This document shows positions 9,347-20,007 of a stretch of 64,000 nt of DNA, piece after piece. Below the pieces are notes generated by a model. The model was given only the letters and a program-made list of their open reading frames with translations, did no database searches and was not told the origin of the DNA. This stretch comes from Novosphingobium sp. (GTDB lineage: Bacteria > Pseudomonadota > Alphaproteobacteria > Sphingomonadales > Sphingomonadaceae), in assembly GCF_030696665.1 (NCBI RefSeq), contig NZ_JAUYRV010000033.1, forward strand, positions 41,068 to 105,067, given 5' to 3'. A program made the position numbers and the translations under genes. Each line of letters opens with the position of its first letter. Positions within the stretch are counted from its first letter, which is position 1.

Positions 9347-10582
9347 ATGCCGAATTCGGGGAACGGACGTGACGCAGATCGCAGTGCGCCAAATCAGGCA
9401 ACGTCCGAATTCTCCCGGCCCGGCACAGCCGCGCTTTCGCTTGTAAGCACGCTGCCTTGGCTGAGTTTCATGGTCTTGCCCTATGAAATATCGGTCGTTG
9501 GCACAGCTTTTGGCATAAGCCATAGCGCAGCAAGCTGGGTGGCGACGGCCGAAATGCTGGCGCTTGCGCTATCGGCCAGCGCTGCTGCGCGAACCGTTGC
9601 CCGCCGAGACAAGCGCAAGGCGACGGCGGTGGGTATGGCCATTGCCCTCGCAGGCGCAGCCGCCAGCGTGGCAACATCATCGGTCGCTTTGTTAGTCCTG
9701 TCGCGCATCGTTTTCGGTGGCGGCTTGGGTATCATTGCGGCGGCGGCCAACGCACTGCCCGCAGATCACAAGCGGCCCGAACGTATCTATGCCTTCATGA
9801 TGGTTGCCCTGGCCATTGTCTTTTCAGGCCTGATCTTTGCGGTGACACCGGTGATCGCACGATTTGGCTCTGCCGGCCTGTTCGGTACGGAGCTGGCGAT
9901 GATCCTTGCCATGACATTGCTGCTGATATGGGTGCCGCGCGGGCATATCAGCACCGGAAAAGTGAAAGTCGGTCGCTCGCCGCTTCCACGCGGATCACGC
10001 GCGGTGCTGGCCGCAGTGACACTGATGTTCGTGGCACAAGCCGGAACGTGGGCTTATGCCGATCAGGCCGGGATTGCGCTGGGGCTGTCGGAACCTCACC
10101 TGACCGCGTTGTTCACCATCAGCGCCATTGCCATGCTGGTGGGGGCAGCCGCGGCGGCGTTGCTGGGCATGAAGCTGGGGCTGCGCCAGCCCCTTGCAAT
10201 CGGCTTCCTGCTGCAAGTCTACATCGCGGTGGCGATGTATTGCCAGTCGAACACTGTGCTGTTTTCGGCGGGCGTCGTTTTGTTGAGTGCCTCATCCAGT
10301 TTTGCATTGCCGTATCTGCAAGGCCTGCTTGCCGAGATCGATGAGAGCGGTCGTGCGGTGGCGCTTTCGGGGTCCGGCATCAATTTCGGCGGAGCGATTG
10401 GTCCGTCGATCGGCGCGGCGCTATCGTTTGCGCCCAGCCTTGCACCGCTGGGAATAGGGCTGAGCCTGCTGCTGATGATCGGGCTTGGCCTTGCCGATCG
10501 CGTTGCTGCTCGCCATAAAAGTGTAGGACATGATCGACCTACACTTTTAGCTTGGATACGATCCGGCAAGTGGTCGGTGTGA
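9347..10582 (+). CDS. MFS transporter
   Basis: About 12 hydrophobic segments; MFS-like loops. Confidence 0.75.
   Translation: MPNSGNGRDADRSAPNQATSEFSRPGTAALSLVSTLPWLSFMVLPYEISVVGTAFGISHSAASWVATAEMLALALSASAAARTVARRDKRKATAVGMAIALAGAAASVATSSVALLVLSRIVFGGGLGIIAAAANALPADHKRPERIYAFMMVALAIVFSGLIFAVTPVIARFGSAGLFGTELAMILAMTLLLIWVPRGHISTGKVKVGRSPLPRGSRAVLAAVTLMFVAQAGTWAYADQAGIALGLSEPHLTALFTISAIAMLVGAAAAALLGMKLGLRQPLAIGFLLQVYIAVAMYCQSNTVLFSAGVVLLSASSSFALPYLQGLLAEIDESGRAVALSGSGINFGGAIGPSIGAALSFAPSLAPLGIGLSLLLMIGLGLADRVAARHKSVGHDRPTLLAWIRSGKWSV
10516..10549. repeat. perfect 12-bp inverted repeat (TAAAAGTGTAGG-N10-CCTACACTTTTA) in the 3' end of the MFS gene
   Basis: Arms 10516-10527 and 10538-10549 read directly from the sequence. 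Confidence 0.9.
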
Positions 10583-10652
10583 TGCGCTGATCATGCTGTG
10601 AAGTGGCCGCAACGGCGTAGGGCTCCAATTGGCCGACGCCAAACTGAGGAAC

Positions 10653-11540
10653 ATGGACATGACCGTGCAGACCCTGCCCAACACCGCGTCGACCGACGAA
10701 ATCGTCCAGGTCTTGAACCGTGACGGCGGGGCGATCATTGAGAATTTCCTCACGGACGCTGTGCTTGAACGGCTTCGCGCTGATCTTGGGGCACTTCTGG
10801 AAGCAACGCCTGGTGCGCAAGAGGATGCTTTCCTCGGGACGAAGACACGCCGTCTCAGCCGGCTTTTCATGCGTACTACCGCGATGGCAGATGTCGTGAC
10901 CAATCCGCTGTTTCACGATGTTGCGCAGGCCATACTTGCCAAGCCGGTGAAGGTTTGGTTTGGCGAGGGGCGAACTGAGATCGTGCCTGACATCCGCATC
11001 GGGATGGCGCAGGCCATTCAGATCTGGCCAGGGCAAGGATCGCAACCGCTCCACCGCGATGATACGGTCTTCCTGTGGCGCCATCCGACGGGAGGGCGCG
11101 AAGCGCGTTTGCAGATCATGATTGCGATTACCGACTTCGAGGCAGCCAACGGCGGCACACTTGTGGTCCCCGGAAGCCATCTGTGGGACGACGAACGGAT
11201 GCCTGAGCGCCACGAAGCCGTGCCGACCGAGATGAAGGCCGGTTCAGCGCTGGTCTTTCTGGGATCGACCTACCACGCAGGTGGTGAAAACACGACCGAC
11301 CGCCCACGGACGGGGCTTACAGTTGCCCTTGATGCCGCGCACCTGCGGCAGGAAGAAAACATGTATCTCACGCTCTCGCCCGAAGTCGTGGCATCTTATC
11401 CCGAACATATCCGCCGCTTGCTCGGCTGGTCAGCCGGGCGCAATTTCATGGGCTGGATTGAAGTTGATGGGCAACTGGTTGATCCGGCTGAACTCGTCAA
11501 CGACGGAAAATCCTTTTCATTGGCGCAAGAGCTGGAATGA
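10653..11540 (+). CDS. phytanoyl-CoA dioxygenase (PhyH) family protein
   Basis: LHRDDTVFLW (HxD) and distal STYHAGGENTTDRPRTGLTVAL (His...Arg). Confidence 0.8.
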   Translation: MDMTVQTLPNTASTDEIVQVLNRDGGAIIENFLTDAVLERLRADLGALLEATPGAQEDAFLGTKTRRLSRLFMRTTAMADVVTNPLFHDVAQAILAKPVKVWFGEGRTEIVPDIRIGMAQAIQIWPGQGSQPLHRDDTVFLWRHPTGGREARLQIMIAITDFEAANGGTLVVPGSHLWDDERMPERHEAVPTEMKAGSALVFLGSTYHAGGENTTDRPRTGLTVALDAAHLRQEENMYLTLSPEVVASYPEHIRRLLGWSAGRNFMGWIEVDGQLVDPAELVNDGKSFSLAQELE

Positions 11541-11691
11541 CAATCAAGCGGTGCAGGCCATTTGGAAAAGGCGTTGGTCCAAAACTCATTGGCTGGCATT
11601 GTGTCAAAGAAGTTTCCGTCAAGTCGGATTGCGCTAATCGTGAATTTTGCAACTAGACAAGGCAAAGCGCCTGAGTTTATGAGCCAAATTC

Positions 11692-12609
11692 ATGAAACTG
11701 ACCGATGGCATAGCGATGCATGGCGAGGATCTGGGCGGTCTGGCCAAGTTCGTGGTTGTGGCCGAGGAACAGAGCTTCACGCGCGCCGCTGCGAAGCTGG
11801 GCGTGTCACAATCCGCACTGAGCCATGCGGTGCGCAGGCTTGAGGAGAAGCTTGGCCTTCGCCTGTTGACGCGCACCACGCGCAGCGTTGCAGCAACCGA
11901 GGCGGGCGAACAATTGCTAGAAACACTGCGCCCGGCGTTCAGCGAGATCGACAGCAAGCTTGCCTCGCTCACATCATTGCGCGAACGCCCCGCCGGAACT
12001 GTGCGGCTTTCCTGTCCGGCCCACGCTGCGCGGACTATCATCTGGCCGGCGGTTCATCGGCTGACGAGCGCCAATCCCGACATCACGGTCGAAATCAACA
12101 TTGATGCCGCTTTCACCGATATTGTCGCCGGGCGGTTCGATGCCGGGGTCCGTTTGGGGGAAAGTGTCGACAAGGACATGATCGCAGTGCGCATCGGCCC
12201 GCAACTGCGCATGGCAGCCTTTGCCGCGCCATCGTACCTTGAAGGCAAGGGTATTCCTCGAACGCCAGAGGACTTGACGCAGCATTCCTGCATCAATCTG
12301 CGCTTTGCCACTTCGGGCGGCCTTTATGCGTGGGAATTTGACCAAGGCTCCCGCTCTATCCGGGTGAAAGTCGATGGGCACCTTGTTCTCAACGACATGG
12401 ACATGGTGGTCGAAGCAGCAGTTGCGGGCCACGGCATTGCCTTTTCGCTTGAAGACCATGTGCAGCGGCAATTGGTCGATGGCTCACTTGTGCGGCTGCT
12501 GGACGACTGGTGCGAGCCGTTCGACGGCTATTTCCTGTATTACCCCAGCCGCCGCCAGCCTACTGTCGCGTTCCAACTGCTGCTGGAAAGCCTGAAGTAC
12601 CGTCCCTGA
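11692..12609 (+). CDS. LysR family transcriptional regulator
   Basis: N-terminal HTH FVVVAEEQSFTRAAAKLGVSQSALSHAVRRLEEKLGLRLLTRTTRSV. Confidence 0.93.
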   Translation: MKLTDGIAMHGEDLGGLAKFVVVAEEQSFTRAAAKLGVSQSALSHAVRRLEEKLGLRLLTRTTRSVAATEAGEQLLETLRPAFSEIDSKLASLTSLRERPAGTVRLSCPAHAARTIIWPAVHRLTSANPDITVEINIDAAFTDIVAGRFDAGVRLGESVDKDMIAVRIGPQLRMAAFAAPSYLEGKGIPRTPEDLTQHSCINLRFATSGGLYAWEFDQGSRSIRVKVDGHLVLNDMDMVVEAAVAGHGIAFSLEDHVQRQLVDGSLVRLLDDWCEPFDGYFLYYPSRRQPTVAFQLLLESLKYRP

Positions 12610-12669
12610 TCGGACCGCATCATGAATTCCTTGGGTTCGATGATTTCGCGGCAAATCGGCACACGATCA

Positions 12670-13860
12670 TCAAAATGCCGCGATGCCGGTTATGCCACGC
12701 CCCAGGATCAGCGCATGGACATCGTGCGCACCTTCGTAGGTGTTCACGGTTTCAAGGTTCGTCATGTGCCGCATGACCTGATATTCTTCGGAAATCCCGT
12801 TGCCGCCATGCATGTCACGCGCCATCCGCGCCGCATCAAGCGCCTTGCCCACGTTGTTGCGCTTTACCATCGAGACCATCTCGGGCGCATAGCGGCCCTC
12901 ATCCATAAGCCTGCCAACGCGCAACGATGCCTGTAGCCCGAACGCCACATCGCACATCATCTCGACGAGCTTCTTTTGATAAAGCTGCGTGGCGGCAAGC
13001 GGTCGGCCGAACTGCTTGCGGTCCAGACCGTACTGCCGCGCAGCATGGAGGCAGAATTCGGCGGCACCGAGCGCGCCCCATGAGATACCGTAACGCGCGC
13101 GGTTCAGGCATTCGAACGGACCTTTCAGCCCTGCTGCGTCCGGCAGCAGCGCATCGGCACCGACCTTCACATCGTCCATCAGGATCATCCCGGTGGTTGA
13201 TGCGCGCAGTGACAGTTTCCCTTCGATCTTGGGGGCGTGAAGCCCTTGCATGCCCTTTTCCAGCACGAAGCCCCGGATCTTTCCGCCGTGGCTTTCCGAT
13301 TTTGCCCAGACGACGAACACATCGGCGAACGGGGCATTGCTGATCCAGGTCTTTGAACCGGTAAGGACATAGCCATCGCCGTTCCGGCGCGCAGTGGTGC
13401 GCATTCCGCTTGGGTCAGACCCGGCATCCGGCTCGGTCAGGCCAAAGCAGCCGATGAGCTTTCCTGCAGCGAGGCCGGGCAGATATTTGCGCTTCTGCTC
13501 TTCCGACCCAAACGCATAGATGGGATGCATTACCAGACTGGATTGCACCGATGCCATTGAACGGTAGCCAGAATCGACACGCTCAATCTCGCGCGCGACA
13601 AGTCCGTAGGCGACGTAGCTTGCACCAGAACCACCGTATTGTTCGGGCAGCGTCATGCCCAACAGGCCCGCTTCGCCCATAGCCGGAAAAAGTTCGGGCG
13701 CTGCGATTTCCTCGCGGTATGCTTGGATGACGCGGGGCTGCAACACGTCTTGCGCAAAACCACGGGCCGCGTCCCGGATCATGCGCTCGTCCTCGGTCAA
13801 TTGGGTTTCGAGGTCAAACGGGTCTTCCCAGGCGAAACGGGTTGCGGCGGCCATCGGCAT
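12670..13860 (-). CDS. gcdH: acyl-CoA dehydrogenase, glutaryl-CoA dehydrogenase-like
   Basis: [97 protein letters not shown]. Confidence 0.87.
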   Translation of the reverse strand: MPMAAATRFAWEDPFDLETQLTEDERMIRDAARGFAQDVLQPRVIQAYREEIAAPELFPAMGEAGLLGMTLPEQYGGSGASYVAYGLVAREIERVDSGYRSMASVQSSLVMHPIYAFGSEEQKRKYLPGLAAGKLIGCFGLTEPDAGSDPSGMRTTARRNGDGYVLTGSKTWISNAPFADVFVVWAKSESHGGKIRGFVLEKGMQGLHAPKIEGKLSLRASTTGMILMDDVKVGADALLPDAAGLKGPFECLNRARYGISWGALGAAEFCLHAARQYGLDRKQFGRPLAATQLYQKKLVEMMCDVAFGLQASLRVGRLMDEGRYAPEMVSMVKRNNVGKALDAARMARDMHGGNGISEEYQVMRHMTNLETVNTYEGAHDVHALILGRGITGIAAF

Positions 13861-13959
13861 TCTCCTTTGATCTCACTGATCCTTCACTTGCGTATTATCA
13901 GCAAGAGCAGAGATTAGTGCAGCATGATGGTGGATTGGACTAGCGTGTAATCTGGGCAG

Positions 13960-14661
13960 ATGGCCTCAGTCACGCCGAAGCCGCTGCTGACCAGGCAGCG
14001 CATGATTGAAAGCGAGTTTATGGCGCATATGTCTATGACACTGCATGGCTATTTTCGATCTACTGCCGCTTACCGGGTGCGCCTCGCGCTTGCCCTGAAG
14101 GGGCTGGAATACGACAACGTGTCGCACCATTTGCGCAAGAACGAACAGCGCGCGCCGGCATACCTGGCGCTCAATCCGCAAGGCATGGTGCCCGCGCTGG
14201 TAGTGGGCGATGATGTGCTCACGCAGTCGCTGGCGATCTGCGAATACCTTGACGAGGTGCACCCCGAGCCTGAACTGCTCCCGCGCGCACCGCTTGCCCG
14301 CGCGAAGGTCCGTGCCGCGGCGCAAGTGATCGCCTGTGACATTCATCCGATCCAGAACCTGAAAATTCTTGACCGGCTGCGGGCCAACGGATTGGGCGAA
14401 GATGCCGTAAAGCAATGGGCGCGCGATGTGATCGAAGAAGGCCTTGCTGCGTTCGAGGCGCTGCTTCCGCGCACTGACACGCCGTTCTGCTTTGGTGAAA
14501 CCCCCGGTCTCGCCGACATCCTGTTGGTCCCGCAACTGGTCAATGCGCGGCGATTTGGTGCAACGCTCCGTTCCGCCCGCATCGGCGAGATCGAGGCAAA
14601 CTGCCTTGCCACCGAAGCGTTTCAGCGGGCGCGGCCCGAGGCGCAGCCCGACGCCGAATGA
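13960..14661 (+). CDS. maiA: zeta-class GST, maleylacetoacetate isomerase-like (likely start 14029 or 14035)
   Basis: LHGYFRSTAAYRVRLALALKGLEYD (SSxxYRVR-type motif); C-terminal GLADILLVPQLVNARRF. Confidence 0.8.
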   Translation: MASVTPKPLLTRQRMIESEFMAHMSMTLHGYFRSTAAYRVRLALALKGLEYDNVSHHLRKNEQRAPAYLALNPQGMVPALVVGDDVLTQSLAICEYLDEVHPEPELLPRAPLARAKVRAAAQVIACDIHPIQNLKILDRLRANGLGEDAVKQWARDVIEEGLAAFEALLPRTDTPFCFGETPGLADILLVPQLVNARRFGATLRSARIGEIEANCLATEAFQRARPEAQPDAE

Positions 14662-14890
14662 CCAATGCTGCGCAAGGGTTGGACAAAACGGACCGGTGAG
14701 GGTGAGCGGTGGAAAACGCCGCGCCTTGTGATCCTGTCCTTTCGCTTCAGGCGTATCACGGAGTGCGCTAATTTAGGACACGCATCGTCCGGTTAATGGC
14801 AATGGACGCTTGCTCCCCCGCCAGATAGGTCCGCGCTCGATATGGTCACCCGGACCGTATCTCTATCAGGCAACAAGGGGCGCAATTCGG

Positions 14891-17344
14891 ATGAAGGCGG
14901 GTTGGCGGGTTCCCGCCGGACGTTTCGCACTGATCGTCAGCGCGGCGCTGACCGGCACTTGCCTTGTCGCCTCCGTGCAAGCCGATAGCCCCACCGATGT
15001 TGCTTTGGCCGAAAGCCGGGCAGCCATGATCGAGCCGATCCTCGACAAGTATTGTTCGCGTTGCCACAACGATTTCGACAATGTTGCCGGGCTTTCCATC
15101 GCTGACCTGCGCGCGTCTGACATCGCGAACGGCCGCAATACCGAGGCATGGGAGAAAATCCTGCGCCGTGTCGCGTCGGGTGAGATGCCGCCGCATTCGA
15201 AGCCGCAACCCGATATGGTGCAACGGGCCGCGATGGTGGAGTGGCTTGATGCTGGCCGTGCGCAGTATGTTTCAGCCCATCCCGATCCCGGCAAGTCCGC
15301 CGTGCGCCGCCTGAACCGCATTGAATATGCCAATGCTGTCAGGGATCTGCTGGGGGTTGAGGCTGATGTGGCGCGCGATCTGCCGCCGGACAATTCCGGC
15401 TTCGGGTTCGACAATATCGCCGATGTGCTGAGCGTCTCGCCCACGCTGATGGAGCGCTATGTCGCGGTAGCGGGGAAAGTGGCCCGGCAGGCGACGGGGC
15501 TGGTCCCATCGCGGGCCTTCGTCACGACGTGGCAGGTGCCCAAGGACGGATCGGTGATGAATTCGGGCGTTCCTGCCTTTAACGAGCGGGCTGGCGGAGA
15601 TTTGCCGCTGGCCTCGCGCGGGGGCACTGTCGTGCGCTATTTTGCGCGGTATGATGGCACGTACGATGTCGTTGCGTGGCTCAATTCGAACACGAACAAC
15701 GAGACCGACCGGCTGACCGAGGACCGCTATACGCTGCGTCTTCCGCTGACGGCGGGGACGCACCGGATCAGCGTTTCGTTCCGCCGCCAGACCTGGCCCG
15801 ATGAAAGCGTGCAGTGGCTGCGCAACGATACCGACTATGTGCCGTTGCCGCTCGACAAGCCGAAGCTGTTGCCGATGGACGTGTGGGTGGATGGCAAGCG
15901 TGCGGGTACGGTGCAGGTGCCATCGTGGCGGATGCACCCGCGCTATTCGCAGCGCAATTTCCCGCGTGACGTGCTGCAGGTGGATGTGGCTGGGCCTTAC
16001 GATGCAAAGGGCATCACCGAGACGCCGAGCCAGCGCGCGATCTTTACATGCCGCCCGCGTAGAGCCGCCGAAGAAGCACCTTGCGCGCAGGAGATCATCG
16101 CATCGCTGGCGCGGCGCGCGTGGCGCAGGCCGGTCAGCACCGCAGAGGTCGCACCGCTGATGCGCCTCTATGGGGCAGAGCGGACGAATGCGACGTTCGA
16201 GCAGAGTATCGAGGTGGCCATTGAGGCGATCCTTGTTTCGCCGCAGTTCCTGTTTGTGGTGGAAAGTCCGCCTCCTGCCGGGATCATGGGCACGGCCTAT
16301 CCAGTGTCTGACCTTGATCTGGCCACGCGGCTGGCGCTGTTTCTGTGGAGTTCGATCCCTGACGAGCGGCTGCTCGCACTGGCCGAACAGGGGCAGCTTC
16401 GCGCGTCCGGTGTTCTCGACGCAGAGATCGCACGGATGCTGGCCGACCCGCGCGCGCAAGCGTTGACCGAGAATTTTGCAGGGCAGTGGCTCTATCTGCG
16501 CAATCTTGATCAGCAGCGCCCGGATATCACCGAATTCCCCGATTTCGACACCCGCCTGCGCACGGCGATGGCGACCGAGACGAAGATGTTCTTTGCGTAT
16601 GTCATGGGTGCCAACCGTCCGGTGACGGACTTTATCCGCGCAGACTACACCTTCCTCAACCAGCGGCTGGCCCGGCACTATGGGATCGGTGGGGTTAGCG
16701 GCACCGCGTTCCGCAAGGTGGCGCTTGATCCGGCCACCGCGCGCGGCGGGTTGTTGGGGCAGGCGAGCATCCTGACGGTGACGTCCTATGGCAACCACAC
16801 GTCGGTGGTGAAGCGCGGCAAGTGGATTCTCGACAACATGCTGGCATCGCCGCCACCTCCGCCACCGCCCGATGTGCCTGCGCTCAAGGCGGAGCATGAT
16901 GGGCGCAAGTTGACCGCCCGACAGCAGCTTGAACTCCACCGCGCCAACCCCAACTGCGCCGCCTGCCATGTAAAGATGGACCCGCTGGGTTTCGCGCTTG
17001 AGAATTTCGATGCGGTGGGGGCGTGGCGTACGGTCGATGCGGGGCAATCAATCGACAACACCGCAACCATGCCCGATGGCAGCACGATTACCGGCTTCAC
17101 CGGCCTGCAACACGTGCTGCTGGATCGGCGTGACGAGTTTGCGCAGGCCTTTACCGAACGGCTGATGACCTATGCGCTGGCACGCGGGGTTGGCCCGCAG
17201 GACATGCCGGCGATCCGTGCGATTGCGCGCAAGGCTGCGCAGGAGGACTATCGCGTGCAGACCATCGTCAGGGGTATTGTGACCAGCCCTGCGTTCACCA
17301 TGCGGAAAACCGCTGCGCTGCAAGTGGCGGAGGCAAGGCGATGA
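14891..17344 (+). CDS. exported DUF1592/DUF1588-type protein with c-type heme motifs
   Basis: Signal peptide; CSRCH and CAACH heme sites; RLNRIEYANAVRDLLG, LLGQASILTVTSYGNHTSVVKRGKWILDNMLASPPPPPPPDVP. Confidence 0.88.
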   Translation: MKAGWRVPAGRFALIVSAALTGTCLVASVQADSPTDVALAESRAAMIEPILDKYCSRCHNDFDNVAGLSIADLRASDIANGRNTEAWEKILRRVASGEMPPHSKPQPDMVQRAAMVEWLDAGRAQYVSAHPDPGKSAVRRLNRIEYANAVRDLLGVEADVARDLPPDNSGFGFDNIADVLSVSPTLMERYVAVAGKVARQATGLVPSRAFVTTWQVPKDGSVMNSGVPAFNERAGGDLPLASRGGTVVRYFARYDGTYDVVAWLNSNTNNETDRLTEDRYTLRLPLTAGTHRISVSFRRQTWPDESVQWLRNDTDYVPLPLDKPKLLPMDVWVDGKRAGTVQVPSWRMHPRYSQRNFPRDVLQVDVAGPYDAKGITETPSQRAIFTCRPRRAAEEAPCAQEIIASLARRAWRRPVSTAEVAPLMRLYGAERTNATFEQSIEVAIEAILVSPQFLFVVESPPPAGIMGTAYPVSDLDLATRLALFLWSSIPDERLLALAEQGQLRASGVLDAEIARMLADPRAQALTENFAGQWLYLRNLDQQRPDITEFPDFDTRLRTAMATETKMFFAYVMGANRPVTDFIRADYTFLNQRLARHYGIGGVSGTAFRKVALDPATARGGLLGQASILTVTSYGNHTSVVKRGKWILDNMLASPPPPPPPDVPALKAEHDGRKLTARQQLELHRANPNCAACHVKMDPLGFALENFDAVGAWRTVDAGQSIDNTATMPDGSTITGFTGLQHVLLDRRDEFAQAFTERLMTYALARGVGPQDMPAIRAIARKAAQEDYRVQTIVRGIVTSPAFTMRKTAALQVAEARR

Positions 17345-18681
17345 TCCTGCGCCGCGCCCCCCTTTCCCGCCGCACGGTGCTGCGTGGGCTTGGCACCACA
17401 ATGGCGCTGCCGTTCCTGGAAGCGATGATGCCCAGCGCGAAGGCTGCAGACGTGGCGCAGCGGCCCAAGCGGTTGCAGGTGTTCTACAGCCCCAATGGCA
17501 TGACGATGGCCGAATACCGGCCAACCGGGACCGGTGGCGATTTCACCTTGCCGTCAACGCTCAGCCCGCTGGAGCCGCACCGCAAGGATATTCTGGTCGT
17601 CAGCGGCCTTGGGCATCCGCAGGCCGCAGCCTTTGGGGACCGGCCTGCCGGGCATGGCCGGTCTTGCCCGGCGTTCCTGACCGGTACGCATGCGAAGCAG
17701 ACCGAAGGGCCGGACATTCGCTGCGGTGTGTCGATGGATCAGGTGTTTGCCGCCCATCTGGGAGACGCAACGCAAATCCCCTCGCTCGAACTCGGGATCG
17801 ATCAGGCGAGCCTGCTGGGCAGTTGCGACATCAACTATTCCTGCGCCTATACCAACGGGATTTCGTGGCTGACGCCAACGGTGCCGCTGCCGGTGACCGC
17901 AAATCCGCGCGACGTTTTCGAAAGGCTGTTTGGCGATGGCGAAGCGCTGGACGAGACGAGCCGCCTTGCGCAACTACGGCGGCAAAGCTCTATCCTCGAT
18001 TTTGTGCGCGAGGATGCAGCGCGGCTCTCGGGGGCGCTGGGGATGGAGGATCGCCATAAGCTTGACGAATATCTTGATGCGACGCGCGCCGTAGAGAAGC
18101 GTATTCAGCGCGCGCAAACCTCTCCGGCGGTGGCGCAGAGTACCACGATGCAGGCCCCGGCAGGCATTCCGGATGACTTTGCAACCCATGTGAAACTGAT
18201 GATCGACTTGCAGGTCATGGCGTTGCAGGCTGATCTTACGCGCGTAGGCACATTCATGATCGGGCGCGAGATTTCGAACCGCACCTATCCCGAGATCGGC
18301 GTGCCTGATTCACACCACATGCTCAGCCACCACGGTAGCAGCGCGGAGAAACTGGCCAAGCTGGCGGTAATCAACCGCTATCACATGCAGTTCTTCGCCT
18401 ACATGCTGCAGCGGTTGAAGGACACGCCCGACGGCGAAGGGTCGCTGCTCGATACCATGCTGGTGCTGCGCGGCTCGGCGTTTGGCGATTCCAACGACCA
18501 TGATTTCATGGACTTGCCGGTGATCCTTGCGGGCGGGCTGGTGCAGGGTGGGCGGCATTTGGAGGTGGCGAAGGGGACATCCATGTCGGACCTGATGCTC
18601 GCGGGGCTGAACCTGCTGGGCGTTCCGGCAAAGAGCTTTGGCGATAGCAGTGGCCCGTTGAAAGGGTTGCGCGATGCTTGA
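17341..18681 (+). CDS. DUF1552 domain protein, Tat-exported
   Basis: N-terminal SRRTVLRGLGTTMALPFLEAMMPSAKA twin-arginine signal; follows the DUF1592 gene with a 4-nt overlap. Confidence 0.87.
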   Translation: MILRRAPLSRRTVLRGLGTTMALPFLEAMMPSAKAADVAQRPKRLQVFYSPNGMTMAEYRPTGTGGDFTLPSTLSPLEPHRKDILVVSGLGHPQAAAFGDRPAGHGRSCPAFLTGTHAKQTEGPDIRCGVSMDQVFAAHLGDATQIPSLELGIDQASLLGSCDINYSCAYTNGISWLTPTVPLPVTANPRDVFERLFGDGEALDETSRLAQLRRQSSILDFVREDAARLSGALGMEDRHKLDEYLDATRAVEKRIQRAQTSPAVAQSTTMQAPAGIPDDFATHVKLMIDLQVMALQADLTRVGTFMIGREISNRTYPEIGVPDSHHMLSHHGSSAEKLAKLAVINRYHMQFFAYMLQRLKDTPDGEGSLLDTMLVLRGSAFGDSNDHDFMDLPVILAGGLVQGGRHLEVAKGTSMSDLMLAGLNLLGVPAKSFGDSSGPLKGLRDA

Positions 18682-19981
18682 ACTTGTCGCTGGTTTGCTG
18701 CTGGCAGGCGCGATGCCGGTGGCCGATGCGATTGCGGCGGACGATGCGGCTGCCTTGCATGCTGTGCTCGAAGCAGGGGCCGATGCTAATGCAGCGCTGG
18801 ACTATGGCGAAAGTCCTCTGGCTCGCGCGGTGGAAGTGCAAGACCCGGCGCTTGTTACGCTGCTGCTGCAACACGGCGCAAAGCCGAACGTGGCCGACGC
18901 CAACGGCCTGACGCCGCTGGCGCTGGCTTGCGAGCGGGGCAATCCGGCAATCGTTGCCGCGCTGCTCAACGCTGGCGCCGATCCACGCAAGCCGGGTGCT
19001 GAAGGCGCTTGGCCACTGGCGCTTTGCGCGCGGTTTGCGCCGCCTGAAGCCGTCGCGGTGTTGCTGGCGAAGGGCGCAAAGGTCGACACCCCCGACCCGC
19101 GTGGGCAAACCCCGCTGATGTGGGCTGCTTCTGCCGGAAAGGTTGAGGCGGTGGCCTTGCTGGTCAAGGCTGGAGCCAAGGTCAATCGCGTGACGCCTGG
19201 CGGCTTTACCCCGCTGTTCTTTGCCATCGCCGGCGGCAATGCCGATGCGGTGGCGCTGCTGGCCGAAGCGGGTGCGGACATTGGCTATCGCGGGCCTGAG
19301 AACACCAGCGCGGTGCAACTGGCGCTTTACCAGAAGGCTTGGGCAGCGGCTGAGTTGCTGCTGGCGCGGGGACAGTGGAACCTTGCCGAGATCGACCGCA
19401 CAGGCAATAGCCCGCTGCACGTTGCCGCTGCTGCGGGGCAGGGGGCGCTGGTTTCGGCGCTACTGGCCAAGGGGGCTGATCCTAATGGCTTGACCGGACA
19501 ATCGCGCATCACTTGGGTGACCGAGGCAAACTTTGGCGTTCCGCCGCCGCCAGTTCCGCCGACGCCGCCGTTACTGGCCGCCGCGCAGGCGGGGCAGGCG
19601 GAGACAATGCGATTGCTTGTGGCAGCCGGGGCGGACAAGGGGTTCGCCTTCGCGAATGGCACCAACGTCCTGCTGGCTGCGGCATCAAGCCAGAATGCGG
19701 AAGCTCTGGCCGTTGCCTTGGACTTTGTGCCTGACGTCAATTACGCTGATGCCAATGGATCTACCGCGCTACATCGTGTGCTTGGGGGCGCATGGCATCC
19801 CGCCCTCGAACCGATGTTGCGCCTTCTGGCAGACCGGGGTGCGCGGACTAATCTTGCGGACAAGCATGGACGGACTGCGGCGAGCATGGTCGAAAACGGT
19901 CTTGCCACCGTGCGTGAGACCTATTTGAAAGTGTTTCCCCAAATGCCGCCTTCTGCACTCGCGCTGAAACCGATTTTGTGA
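18674..19981 (+). CDS. ankyrin-repeat protein, exported
   Basis: Signal peptide; repeated ADANGLTPLALACERGNPAIVAALLNAGAD-type units. Confidence 0.9.
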   Translation: MLELVAGLLLAGAMPVADAIAADDAAALHAVLEAGADANAALDYGESPLARAVEVQDPALVTLLLQHGAKPNVADANGLTPLALACERGNPAIVAALLNAGADPRKPGAEGAWPLALCARFAPPEAVAVLLAKGAKVDTPDPRGQTPLMWAASAGKVEAVALLVKAGAKVNRVTPGGFTPLFFAIAGGNADAVALLAEAGADIGYRGPENTSAVQLALYQKAWAAAELLLARGQWNLAEIDRTGNSPLHVAAAAGQGALVSALLAKGADPNGLTGQSRITWVTEANFGVPPPPVPPTPPLLAAAQAGQAETMRLLVAAGADKGFAFANGTNVLLAAASSQNAEALAVALDFVPDVNYADANGSTALHRVLGGAWHPALEPMLRLLADRGARTNLADKHGRTAASMVENGLATVRETYLKVFPQMPPSALALKPIL

Positions 19982-20007
19982 CGAATACACCAAGACAGGA
20001 CTTTGCC

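Noticed and set aside
16849-16878. Poly-proline coding tract as a repeat or slippage site
   Set aside because: PPPPPPPDVP fits the expected DUF1588-type region; the ORF is intact and the feature is ordinary for this family.
15272-17047. 591-aa antisense ORF
   Set aside because: Shadow of the DUF1592-type gene; no recognisable domain and biased composition.
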